From Lysobacteraceae bacterium UBA6001 (GTDB lineage: Bacteria; Pseudomonadota; Gammaproteobacteria; Xanthomonadales; Xanthomonadaceae), in assembly GCA_002429615.1 (NCBI GenBank), contig DJAN01000266.1, positions 1 to 10,164 on the forward strand: DNA of 10,164 nt, given 5' to 3'. The notes under the pieces are model-generated. The model had not been told where the DNA came from. It saw only the letters and a program-made list of their open reading frames with translations, and made no database searches. Positions 1-6,629 of this stretch are shown piece after piece. Position 1 is the stretch's first letter. Each line of letters starts with the position of its first letter. Made by a program: the position numbers and the translations under genes.

Positions 1-977
1 TGGCGGCGGAAGCCCCGCCGCTGGCCGCCCCGGCGCTGGTCGCGGTGCCGGTGACCCCGGCGCCGCAGAGCGACGAACAATTGGCGCAGCTGCGCGATGA
101 GCTGGCACTGATGCGCCAGATGATCGAGCGCGAAATGAACCGCCTCACCGACGAACGCCTGCGCGGTTCGCCGGTGCGTGCCCAGGCACTGGAACTGCTG
201 GACGACTACGGCTTCGATGCCGGCCTGACCCGCGACATCACCCTGCAGATCCCGCCGGAAACCGAACTGCCGCGCGGGCGCGGGCTGATGCTGGGGCTGC
301 TGTCCAAGCGCCTGCCGATCGCCCCGGTCGACCCGCTGCTGACCGGCGGCGTGATCGCCCTGGTCGGTCCGACCGGCGCCGGCAAGACCACCACCATCGC
401 CAAGCTCGCCTCGCGCTTCGCCGCCGAGCACGCACCGCGCGACGTGGCCCTGGTCACCACCGACACCCAGCGCGTCGGCGGCCGCGAGCAGCTCTACAGC
501 TATGGCCGCCAGCTCGGCATCGCCGTGCACGAGGCCGACAGCGACCAGGGCCTGATCGAACTGCTCGAACGCCTGGCCGACTACAAGCTGGTGCTGATCG
601 ACACCGCCGGCATGGGCCAGCGCGACCGTGCCCTGGCCGCCCAGCTCAACTGGCTGCGCGGCGCGCGCCAGGTGACCTCGCTGCTAGTGCTGCCGGCCAA
701 TGCCCACTTCGCCGACCTGGACGAGGTCGTCCGCCGCTTCGCCGCTGCCCGCCCGCAGGGCGTGGTGCTGACCAAGCTGGACGAGACCGGCCGCTTCGGC
801 AGTGCCCTTTCCGTGGTCGTGGACCACCAGCTGCCGATCACCTGGGTGACCGACGGCCAACGCGTCCCCGACGACCTGCACCGGGCCAATGCGGCCAGCC
901 TGGTGCTGCGCCTTGAAGATTTGCGCCGTGCTGCCGATAAGCCCTGTACTCCGGAGCAGAACCATGCCGTCGCGTGA
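1..977 (+). CDS. flhF: Flagellar biosynthesis protein FlhF, SRP-type GTPase (5' end outside window)
   Basis: The frame is open from base 3 to the TGA at 975-977, so about 324 C-terminal codons are present and the start lies upstream. FlhF is the SRP-family GTPase that recruits the first basal-body parts to the cell pole. The GTPase motifs are clear: the P-loop GPTGAGKTTT (about 355-384), DTQRVGGREQL (about 462-494), the G3 motif LIDTAG (about 594-611), and the G4 motif LTKLDE (about 768-785). The visible N part is an Ala/Pro-rich linker followed by the charged helical N domain, as expected for FlhF. It overlaps fleN by 14 bases. The last codons also contain a sigma-28-type promoter. The family assignment is certain from the NG domain and the neighbours; only the missing N-terminal B domain cannot be judged. 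Confidence 0.95.
   Translation, partial: AAEAPPLAAPALVAVPVTPAPQSDEQLAQLRDELALMRQMIEREMNRLTDERLRGSPVRAQALELLDDYGFDAGLTRDITLQIPPETELPRGRGLMLGLLSKRLPIAPVDPLLTGGVIALVGPTGAGKTTTIAKLASRFAAEHAPRDVALVTTDTQRVGGREQLYSYGRQLGIAVHEADSDQGLIELLERLADYKLVLIDTAGMGQRDRALAAQLNWLRGARQVTSLLVLPANAHFADLDEVVRRFAAARPQGVVLTKLDETGRFGSALSVVVDHQLPITWVTDGQRVPDDLHRANAASLVLRLEDLRRAADKPCTPEQNHAVA
914..940 (+). promoter_or_regulatory. Putative sigma-28 (FliA) promoter inside flhF, driving fleN-fliA-che
   Basis: A perfect GCCGATAA -10 box lies at 933-940. A -35-like TGAAG (consensus core TCAAG) lies at 914-918, with 14 bases between. That is the sigma-28 spacing and sequence expected in gammaproteobacteria. The predicted transcript start is near 947, ahead of the GGAG ribosome site (953-956) and the fleN ATG at 964. 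The box lies in flhF coding sequence (Ala-Ala-Asp-Lys), so chance cannot be excluded, but a full eight-base match just upstream of fleN-fliA is striking. If real, FliA would activate its own gene. Confidence 0.6.
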
Positions 978-1848
978 ATACGCCCACCTGACCAACGCCT
1001 TTCCGCTGACAGCGACCCGTAGCGAGCCCCTGGGCCCGGTGCGGACCATCGCCGTGACCGGCGGCAAGGGTGGCGTCGGCAAGACCAACCTGTCGGCGAA
1101 CCTGGCCGTGGCGCTGGCCGACATGGGCAAGCGCACCCTGCTGCTGGACGCCGACCTGGGCCTGGCCAACCTCGACGTGATCCTCGGCCTGTCGCCGAAG
1201 TTCACCCTGGCCGACCTGATCGCCGGCCGCTGCACGCTGGAGGAGGTGCTGCTCGAAGGCCCCGGCGGCGTGCTGGTGGTCCCGGCCGCGTCCGGTCGCC
1301 GGCACATGGCCGAGCTGGCCCCGGCGCAGCATGTCGGCCTGGTCAACGTGTTCTCCGAACTGGAACGCGACCTGGACGTGATGGTCATCGACACCGCCGC
1401 CGGCATCACCGACAGCGTGCTGACCTTCTGCCAGGCCGCCCAGGACACCGTGGTGGTGGTCTGCGACGAGCCGGCCTCGATCACCGACGCCTACGCGCTG
1501 ATCAAGGTGCTCTCGCGCGAACGCGGCGTGGACCGCCTGCAGATTGTCGCCAACATGGTGCGCGACCCCAACGAGGGTCGCCTGCTGTACGACAAGCTCT
1601 CGCGCGTGTGCGAGAAGTTCCTGGGCGACGTGTCGCTGAACTACCTCGGCCACGTGCCGCAGGACGACTGGCTGCGCCTGGCCGTGCAGCGCCAGCAACC
1701 CGTCATCAAGGCCTATCCGGCCAGCCCGTCGGCGCAGGCGATCGCCGAGATCGCCCGCCGCACCTCGCGCTGGCAGGCACCGACCGCGCCGCGCGGCAAT
1801 GTCGAGTTCTTCGTCGAGCGCATCATCCAGCGCGGGGTGGCGGCATGA
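964..1848 (+). CDS. flhG: Flagellar number regulator FleN (FlhG), MinD/ParA-type ATPase
   Basis: 294 residues. This MinD-like ATPase limits polar flagella to the right number by acting on FlhF and, in Pseudomonas, on the master regulator FleQ. It has the deviant Walker A GKGGVGKT (residues 34-41), the A' motif LLDADLGLANLD (60-71) and the Walker B VMVIDTAAG (139-147). The C-terminus ends in a short helix with FVERIIQ that could be the membrane-targeting helix of MinD-type proteins. I chose the ATG at 964 because GGAG (953-956) sits 7 bases upstream and the N-terminus then reads MPSREYAHLTNAFPL; an earlier in-frame ATG at 889 lies inside flhF. The N-terminal DQA-type FlhF-activating motif known from Bacillus is not evident. 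It overlaps flhF by 14 bases and fliA by 4 (ATGA), suggesting coupled translation. Confidence 0.95.
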   Translation: MPSREYAHLTNAFPLTATRSEPLGPVRTIAVTGGKGGVGKTNLSANLAVALADMGKRTLLLDADLGLANLDVILGLSPKFTLADLIAGRCTLEEVLLEGPGGVLVVPAASGRRHMAELAPAQHVGLVNVFSELERDLDVMVIDTAAGITDSVLTFCQAAQDTVVVVCDEPASITDAYALIKVLSRERGVDRLQIVANMVRDPNEGRLLYDKLSRVCEKFLGDVSLNYLGHVPQDDWLRLAVQRQQPVIKAYPASPSAQAIAEIARRTSRWQAPTAPRGNVEFFVERIIQRGVAA

Positions 1849-2597
1849 ACGCCGCGGCGCAGTACCGTGCGGTGCAGCGTGCCAGTGACGCCAGCGAGTG
1901 CGTCACCCAGCACGCCGACCTGGTGCGCCGCATCGCCCATCATCTCGCCGCGCGCCTGCCGGCCAGCGTCGAGGTCGATGATCTGATCCAGGCCGGCATG
2001 ATCGGCCTGATCGAGGCCTCGCGCTCGTATGACGCCGACCAGGGCGCTTCCTTCGAGACCTACGCCTCGATCCGCATCCGTGGCGCGATGATCGATGAAA
2101 TCCGCCGCGGCGACTGGGTGCCGCGCTCGGTGCACCGCCGCGCCCGCGATGCCGCCGCGGCGATCCGCAAGATCGAGCAGAGCACCGGCCGCGCCGCCGC
2201 CGCCACCGAGGTGGCCGCCGCGATGGAGATGCCGCTGCCCGAATACCTGCGGCTGATGGAGGACGCCGCGCGCGGCCAGGTGCTGAGCCTGGAGTCGCGC
2301 GTGGAGGACCACGGCGAGCTGGACACCATCGCGCGTGGTGGCCCGAACCCGCAGCAGCTGTTCGAGCGTGGCGAGTTCGGCCGCGAGCTGGGCAAGGCCA
2401 TCGGCCAGCTGCCCGAACGCGAGCAGCTGGTGCTGTCGCTGTACTACGAGCAGGAATTGAACCTGAAGGAAATCGGCGCCGTGCTCGGCGTGAGCGAATC
2501 GCGCGTGTGCCAGATCCATGGCCAGGCGATGGTGCGCCTGCGCGGTCGCCTGAAGACGTTCGAGCTGGCCGATGCCGGCGTGCAAGACGATGAATGA
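1845..2597 (+). CDS. fliA: RNA polymerase sigma-28 factor FliA (flagellar late-gene sigma)
   Basis: 250 residues. FliA directs RNA polymerase to late flagellar, motor and chemotaxis promoters and is normally held by the anti-sigma factor FlgM (not in this window). Region 2 is recognisable at about 22-96, with VEVDDLIQAGMIGLIEA followed by FETYASIRIRGAMIDEIRRGDWVPRSV. Region 3 follows at about 97-170. The region 4 helix-turn-helix is at about 189-233 (LPEREQLVLSLYYEQEL, then GVSESRVCQIHGQAMVRLR). The start at 1845 overlaps the fleN stop as ATGA, with a G-rich ribosome site just upstream; longer in-frame extensions lie inside fleN and are not credible. Sigma-28-type promoters are seen at 914-940 and 7171-7197, so FliA probably acts on this same locus. 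Confidence 0.96.
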   Translation: MNAAAQYRAVQRASDASECVTQHADLVRRIAHHLAARLPASVEVDDLIQAGMIGLIEASRSYDADQGASFETYASIRIRGAMIDEIRRGDWVPRSVHRRARDAAAAIRKIEQSTGRAAAATEVAAAMEMPLPEYLRLMEDAARGQVLSLESRVEDHGELDTIARGGPNPQQLFERGEFGRELGKAIGQLPEREQLVLSLYYEQELNLKEIGAVLGVSESRVCQIHGQAMVRLRGRLKTFELADAGVQDDE

Positions 2598-2695
2598 TGA
2601 AACGGAACGCGGAACCGGGATCGAAGCGCGCCAGCACCGTATGCTTGGCGGCTACCCCTTCCCTGCCTCCCCTTCCCAACGCTTTTGGAGCCTGA
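2594..2695 (+). other. fliA-cheY spacer with 33-codon reading frame and C-rich tract
   Basis: The 99 bases between fliA and cheY hold two things. First, an ATG at 2594 overlaps the fliA stop (ATGATGA context) and opens a 33-codon frame that ends with TGA at 2693-2695, two bases before the cheY start. Its product ([15 protein letters not shown]..., ending PLPNAFGA) has no features I recognise. It may only be a device that carries ribosomes from fliA to cheY, or chance. Second, a polypyrimidine tract at 2655-2677 has four C-runs of three or four separated by 2, 5 and 2 bases; its complement fits a G-quadruplex pattern on the template strand. No clear promoter is seen. Confidence 0.25.
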
Positions 2696-2696
2696 A

Positions 2697-3089
2697 GTGA
2701 ACAAGAACATGCGGATCCTGATCGTGGACGACTTCTCGACGATGCGACGCATCGTCAAGAACCTGCTCGCCGATCTGGGCTTCACCAACACCGCCGAGGC
2801 CGAGGACGGCAACAGCGCCCTCGCCGCGCTGCGCTCGGGCCCCTTCGATTTCGTGGTCACCGACTGGAACATGCCGGGCATGACCGGCATCGAGCTGCTG
2901 AAGGCGATCCGCGCCGACGACAAGCTGCGCACGCTGCCGGTGCTGATGGTGACCGCCGAAGCCAAGCGCGAGCAGATCATCGAGGCCGCGCAGAGCGGCG
3001 TGAACGGCTACATCATCAAGCCGTTCACCGCGCAGACGCTCGAGGAGAAGCTCGGCAAGATCTTCGAACGCCTGACGGCCACCGCCTGA
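2697..3089 (+). CDS. cheY: Chemotaxis response regulator CheY
   Basis: 130 residues, a single receiver domain with no output domain, the usual CheY length. Phospho-CheY binds the flagellar switch (FliM) and changes the direction of rotation. Key residues are all present: acidic pair D11-D12, phospho-acceptor D56 (in [10 protein letters not shown]), T86 (in VLMVTAEA) and K108 (in IIKPF). The start is a GTG at 2697, chosen because GGAG at 2687-2690 lies 6 bases upstream and the protein then begins [12 protein letters not shown]; an ATG at 2709 is too close to the first beta strand, and an upstream TTG at 2685 lies in the ribosome site. The stop overlaps the cheZ start (TGATG). Confidence 0.96.
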   Translation: MNKNMRILIVDDFSTMRRIVKNLLADLGFTNTAEAEDGNSALAALRSGPFDFVVTDWNMPGMTGIELLKAIRADDKLRTLPVLMVTAEAKREQIIEAAQSGVNGYIIKPFTAQTLEEKLGKIFERLTATA

Positions 3090-3706
3090 TGACCACCGTG
3101 GACGCACAGGAAGAGCGCCGGCTGCTGATCGAGCGGCTGCAGGGCGCGCTGGACGCGCTGGAAAGCGGCGATGAGAGCGCCTGGCGGCGCGAGATCGACA
3201 CGCTGGCCGCGTGGCGTACCCGTCCGATGATGCAGGGCCTGAGCCGCCTGGCACGCGAACTTGGCCAGGCGCTAGGCGAGTTGCCGACGGTGCCCAGCGA
3301 AGCTGGCGAACTGGACGATGCCTGCGCACGCCTGGACCACGTCGTGGCGATGACCGAACAGGCCAGCCACCGCACGCTGGACCTGGCCGAGGAATGCCGC
3401 AAGCTGGCCGACCAGCTCGCCGCCGGCGGCCTGCAGGGCGAACAGACCGAACTGCTCGACAAGATCCGCCACAACCTGACCGAAATGGCGCTCACCCAGA
3501 GCTTCCAGGACCTCACCGGCCAGATCATCCGTCGCGTCGCCGGCATCGTGCGTCGCGTGCATGAAGGTTTCGGCGCGCTCGGCCTGCCGCCGAAGGAAGC
3601 GCCGGGCGAGAAGAACGGCCTGGCGGGCCCGGCCGTGAGCGGCCTGGATCGCCATGCGGTCTCGCAGGTGGACGCCGACGACCTGCTTTCCACGCTGGGG
3701 CTGTAG
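3089..3706 (+). CDS. cheZ: Protein phosphatase CheZ, acting on phospho-CheY
   Basis: 205 residues, close to the 214 of the E. coli protein. CheZ is a long four-helix-bundle dimer that speeds dephosphorylation of CheY. The active-site helix is clear: SFQDLTGQIIRR at 138-149, where D141 and Q145 match E. coli D143 and Q147. The last residues, QVDADDLLSTLGL (193-205), match the C-terminal CheY-docking peptide (VDDLLDSLGF in E. coli), joined by a flexible Pro/Gly-rich linker (about 165-190). It starts with ATG overlapping the cheY stop and lacks a clear ribosome site of its own, so coupled translation is likely. cheA starts 3 bases after its TAG stop. Confidence 0.95.
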   Translation: MTTVDAQEERRLLIERLQGALDALESGDESAWRREIDTLAAWRTRPMMQGLSRLARELGQALGELPTVPSEAGELDDACARLDHVVAMTEQASHRTLDLAEECRKLADQLAAGGLQGEQTELLDKIRHNLTEMALTQSFQDLTGQIIRRVAGIVRRVHEGFGALGLPPKEAPGEKNGLAGPAVSGLDRHAVSQVDADDLLSTLGL

Positions 3707-3709
3707 ATC

Positions 3710-5434
3710 ATGAGTGCCGTACCAGACGACATCGCAGCGGATTTCATTGTCGAGGCCCAGGAAATCCTGGATCGCCTCGGCGAACAGCTGGTGTCGCTGG
3801 AACAGGCACCGGAAGACAACGAACAGCTCAACGCGGTGTTCCGTGGTTTCCACACGCTGAAAGGCGGCGCCGGTTTTCTGGCGATCCACGCGATGGTCGA
3901 GCTGTGCCACGCCGCCGAGGACACGCTCGGCAAGGCGCGTTCGGGCGAAATCCAACTGCTGGCGCAGCACTTCGATGCCGCGCAGCAATCGCTGGATTAC
4001 CTGCAGTCGATGCTCGACGCGGTCTCGGCGGGGCGCGAGCCCACGCATGCCCCGCCGGCGCTGATCGCACAGTTCGACGCGCATGGCGCGGCGCCGGTCG
4101 TGGCGGCCGCGCCGGTAGCGGCAGCTGCCAGCGGCGGCGATCTGATCAGCGAGGACGAATTCGAGAATCTGCTCGACGCCCTGCACGGCACTGACGCGCC
4201 GGGCGCCAAACCGTTGCCGGCGACGCCGGCCACGGCTGCCGTCGCCGCGCCCAAGCCGGCCGCCGCCGCCAAGCCGGCCGCGGAAGTCGAACATACCGTG
4301 CGCGTGGACACCAAGCGCCTGGACGCGATCGTCAACCTGATCGGCGAACTGGTGCTCTCGCGCAACCGCTTGAAGACCCTGCGCACCCGCCTGCGGGATG
4401 AGGAACTGGACCGCGCGGTCAGCGTGCTGGACATCGCCACCGCGCGCCTGCAGTCGGCGGTGATGCGCACGCGCATGCAGCCGGTCGGCAAGGTGTTCTC
4501 GCGCTTTCCCAAGGTGGCGCGCGACGTGGCCCGTTCGCTGCAGAAGGAAGTCGATCTCGAACTGATCGGCGCCGAGACCGAACTGGACCGCAACCTCGTC
4601 GAGGCGCTGGCCGACCCGTTGGTGCACCTGGTGCGCAACGCCATCGACCATGGCGTCGAGGCGCCCGCGCTGCGCGATGCCTCCGGCAAGCCGCGCAGCG
4701 GCCATGTGCGGCTGTCCGCGCAGCAGGAAGGCGACTACGTCAGCATCGAAGTACAGGATGACGGTGCCGGCATCGACCCCGAACGCCTGCGCGAGAAGGC
4801 CCGCGAAAAGGGCCTGATCGATGCCGAAGCAGCGGCGCGCCTGAGCACCGACGAGTGCCTGCACCTGATCTTCCTGCCCGGCTTCTCCACCAAGGCCGAA
4901 GTCACCGACATTTCCGGGCGCGGCGTCGGCATGGACGTGGTGCAGTCGCGCATCCGCGAGTTGAGCGGCACGATCCAGATCCAGTCCGAGCTGGGCCGCG
5001 GCAGCCGCTTCATGATCCGCGTGCCGTTGACCCTGGCGATCCTGCCCACGCTGCTGGTGCAGGCCGGCGAGCACGTCTACGCCCTGCCGCTGGCGCGCGT
5101 GGTCGAGGTGCTGCATGCACCGCAGACCTCGCTGGGCTGGTTCGATGGCCGCGCGGTGCTGGACCGTCGGTCGCACACCTTGCCGCTGGTGGACCTGCGG
5201 CGCTGGCTCGGCGTCGAGCCGGTGCCGACCGCCCTGCTCACGGTGGTGCTGCTGCAGGCCGGCGAGGCCCGCTTCGGCCTGGTCGTGGACCAGGTGCGTG
5301 GCCGCGAGGAAGTGGTGATCAAGCCGTTGCCGCGCGCACTGCGCGGCTTGCCGGGCTATGCCGGCGCCACGCTGATCGGCGATGGGCGCATGGCGTTGAT
5401 CCTCGACGTGGATGGGTTGCGCGCCAGCGACTGA
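3710..5434 (+). CDS. cheA: Chemotaxis histidine kinase CheA
   Basis: 574 residues, shorter than the 654 of E. coli CheA. CheA autophosphorylates on histidine under control of receptors and CheW and passes phosphate to CheY. The P1 Hpt domain (about 5-108) carries H48 in RGFHTLKGGAG. The region 110-193 is an Ala/Pro linker, not a folded P2 (CheY-binding) domain, but contains an isolated peptide ISEDEFENLLDALHG (146-160). The P3 dimerisation helices span about 196-275. The P4 kinase domain shows the N box HLVRNAIDHG (306-315), G1 DDGAGID (350-356) and G2 GRGVGMDV (403-410). The P5 CheW-like domain spans about 441-572. The start at 3710 gives a normal P1 N-terminus. A hairpin follows the stop. 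Assignment is certain; the peptide's role is inferred. Confidence 0.97.
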   Translation: MSAVPDDIAADFIVEAQEILDRLGEQLVSLEQAPEDNEQLNAVFRGFHTLKGGAGFLAIHAMVELCHAAEDTLGKARSGEIQLLAQHFDAAQQSLDYLQSMLDAVSAGREPTHAPPALIAQFDAHGAAPVVAAAPVAAAASGGDLISEDEFENLLDALHGTDAPGAKPLPATPATAAVAAPKPAAAAKPAAEVEHTVRVDTKRLDAIVNLIGELVLSRNRLKTLRTRLRDEELDRAVSVLDIATARLQSAVMRTRMQPVGKVFSRFPKVARDVARSLQKEVDLELIGAETELDRNLVEALADPLVHLVRNAIDHGVEAPALRDASGKPRSGHVRLSAQQEGDYVSIEVQDDGAGIDPERLREKAREKGLIDAEAAARLSTDECLHLIFLPGFSTKAEVTDISGRGVGMDVVQSRIRELSGTIQIQSELGRGSRFMIRVPLTLAILPTLLVQAGEHVYALPLARVVEVLHAPQTSLGWFDGRAVLDRRSHTLPLVDLRRWLGVEPVPTALLTVVLLQAGEARFGLVVDQVRGREEVVIKPLPRALRGLPGYAGATLIGDGRMALILDVDGLRASD

Positions 5435-5441
5435 GCCTCGT

Positions 5442-5463
5442 ACTGCCGGCTCAGGCCGGCAGT
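5442..5463. terminator. Shared bidirectional hairpin between cheA and the convergent gene
   Basis: A perfect 9-bp stem (ACTGCCGGC at 5442-5450 pairing with GCCGGCAGT at 5455-5463) has a 4-base loop TCAG. It begins 7 bases after the cheA stop. The loop also contains the stop codon (TGA on the minus strand, 5451-5453) of the convergent gene. There is no T-tract on either side, so as an intrinsic terminator it is imperfect; it could instead stabilise 3' ends. Confidence 0.6.
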
Positions 5464-6095
5464 GCTAGCCATCGCCGCATGTTGCGCAACAGCTCCGGCA
5501 CGGGCAGGTTCGCGGCATCGTCCGCGGAGAAGCCGCGGCATGCCAGCCACACCTCCTGCCAGATGCAGAAGTCCGAGAACGCATCCCAGACATCCGTTGG
5601 CCCGGGTGCATCCGGGCGACACTGCGTGGCCAGCCAGTTCCGCACCGCCGCCATCGCCTGCCGCGGCTGATCTTCATGCGCGTCGATGTCCGACCCGGAA
5701 AGATCAGATAACGCCACCTGGTAGCGATAGCGCTCCGATTCCAGGATCAGGCAACGCTTGGCTGCCATGCAGTCCATGCCGAAGTGCCTGCAACCCACAT
5801 CCAGCCCCAGTTCGAACGGCATGTTGAGGCGAAAGAATTCACCTGCCTCGCTTGCGCGCAGCCGTGACAGGTCGTGGATGGCGTAGCGGGAATCCCGGAT
5901 CAGCTCGAGGATCTTGCTGATCCGGGACTCGCCAGAATCGGCGCGCTCCAGGGCGATGCGTGGCCGCAGGCCCAGGTAGAGCGTGGTGAACAGTACCGAC
6001 CACAACAGCGGGCGGTACGCCTCGTCGAACGGACAGTTGATGAAAACGCAGTCCTCGGCGGGACTAGTACTTGTAGGCCTGATGCCAGCGTGCAC
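5451..6095 (-). CDS. 'FINCPFD' family protein, possible TIR/nucleoside-deoxyribosyltransferase-like fold
   Basis: 214 residues with no named function. The sequence belongs to a family I recognise as widespread but uncharacterised, marked by CVFINCPFDEAYRPLLW (16-32), then RISKILELIRDSRYAIHDLSR (58-78), then FRLNMPFELGLDVG (88-101). The pattern hydrophobic strand, 'hDLS' at the end of a strand, and a Glu before Leu-Gly (E95) resembles the TIR-like and nucleoside deoxyribosyltransferase folds, where such a Glu is catalytic. That link is inference. I chose the GTG at 6095 because a GAGGG lies 6 bases upstream and the N-terminus then precedes the first strand closely. This start overlaps the upstream DUF2188-like gene by 32 bases. 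A longer reading to 6269 would lie inside that gene. Base composition looks more A+T-rich than the flanking motility genes. Confidence 0.75.
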   Translation of the reverse strand: MHAGIRPTSTSPAEDCVFINCPFDEAYRPLLWSVLFTTLYLGLRPRIALERADSGESRISKILELIRDSRYAIHDLSRLRASEAGEFFRLNMPFELGLDVGCRHFGMDCMAAKRCLILESERYRYQVALSDLSGSDIDAHEDQPRQAMAAVRNWLATQCRPDAPGPTDVWDAFSDFCIWQEVWLACRGFSADDAANLPVPELLRNMRRWLALPA

Positions 6096-6336
6096 GGGGA
6101 CCCTCGGCGAAGTCTCGCCAGCGCTGCACTGCGCCATGCTGGTAGTGGACGAAAAGCCGCACGCCCTTGCGCCGCGCGATTTCAGTCGCGTGGCGCAGCG
6201 CCTCGGCCTTCGTGCGATAGACGCGGAAGTACTTCTTGGTGCCGGACCGGCGTACCGCCCAGCCGCCATGGAATGCGGGCCAGACCTGCTGATCCTGGCT
6301 CAGATCAATGTCGAAATCGGCCTCGTTCGTGCTCAT
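6064..6336 (-). CDS. DUF2188-like small protein
   Basis: 90 residues. The core GGWAVRRSGTKKYFRVYRTKAEAL (from 24) through ARRKGVRLFVHYQHGAVQRWRDF (54-76) fits the DUF2188 pattern: a tryptophan-containing strand, a 'T+AEA' helix with conserved Ala and Arg, then a 'hhVH..hG.I' strand pair. The function of the domain is unknown. The ATG at 6336 has AAGGTGG about 6-8 bases upstream. The acidic N-terminus (residues 4-16) is followed by a basic body. It is transcribed with and overlaps the next gene, so the two products are probably made together; whether they interact cannot be read from the sequence. No strong promoter is seen; a weak TTGAGC...AATAGG pair lies about 30-55 bases upstream. Confidence 0.7.
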   Translation of the reverse strand: MSTNEADFDIDLSQDQQVWPAFHGGWAVRRSGTKKYFRVYRTKAEALRHATEIARRKGVRLFVHYQHGAVQRWRDFAEGPRARWHQAYKY

Positions 6337-6368
6337 CGTGCTGCCACCTTCGGTTCGATGGAGTCAGC

Positions 6369-6599
6369 CTATTGACGGCGCTGGGTCGGCTCAAGCAGGA
6401 ACAGGCGCGAAACAGTGTCGGAACATGCCGCGAAGCGCGAACAAAGGCATCGATACCGGCACCGAGCAGCACATAGACCACCCCGCCACCCCGGCAACGG
6501 TGGCCGCTTGCCGTTGAGGCCCTGCATGCCGGGTTCAACGAGCAACTCGACCACGGCCTGCAGCACCCGCTCGATCAGCAGTTCAATCAGAAATGCCGT
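6369..6599 (-). pseudogene. Remnant of a small membrane-protein gene
   Basis: Translation of the minus strand from 6599 gives a hydrophobic helix FLIELLIERVLQAVVELLVE and then GLNGKRPPLPGW, after which this frame turns into Cys/Arg-rich nonsense to a TAG at 6369-6371. A second hydrophobic stretch, GVVYVLLGAGIDAF, appears in another frame (about 6450-6490). The two parts in series resemble small two- or three-helix proteobacterial membrane proteins with an 'RPPxPxW..hhhYhLLGAhhG' core, so a frameshift near 6480-6500 is likely. The likely start is also damaged: AGGGG sits 6 bases before an ACG (6597-6599) where an ATG would be expected. It lies 30 bases after the stop of the next gene and in the same direction. 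The family resemblance is from memory. Confidence 0.5.
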
Positions 6600-6629
6600 G
6601 CCGCGCCCCTGTCGATGGCTACGGGAACC

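Noticed and set aside
2551..2575. TGAAG and GCCGATGC near the end of fliA as a sigma-28 promoter for cheY
   Set aside because: Spacing is 12 instead of 14 bases and the -10 box has a mismatch in its conserved end.
3272..5176. Very long minus-strand reading frame opposite cheZ and cheA (634 codons)
   Set aside because: It is a shadow of GC-rich codon bias: its translation is rich in His, Gln, Arg and Ala without domains, while the plus strand gives full CheZ and CheA.
6337..6400. Sigma-70 promoter for the DUF2188-like gene (TTGAGC and AATAGG, minus strand)
   Set aside because: Both boxes match poorly and the spacing is about 15-16 bases, so it is only mentioned as a weak possibility and not listed as a feature.
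5874..6476. Plus-strand frames across the minus-strand cassette (200 and 130 codons)
   Set aside because: They overlap the DUF2188 and FINCPFD genes, have no ribosome site or recognisable motif, and show Arg/Pro/Ser-rich noise.
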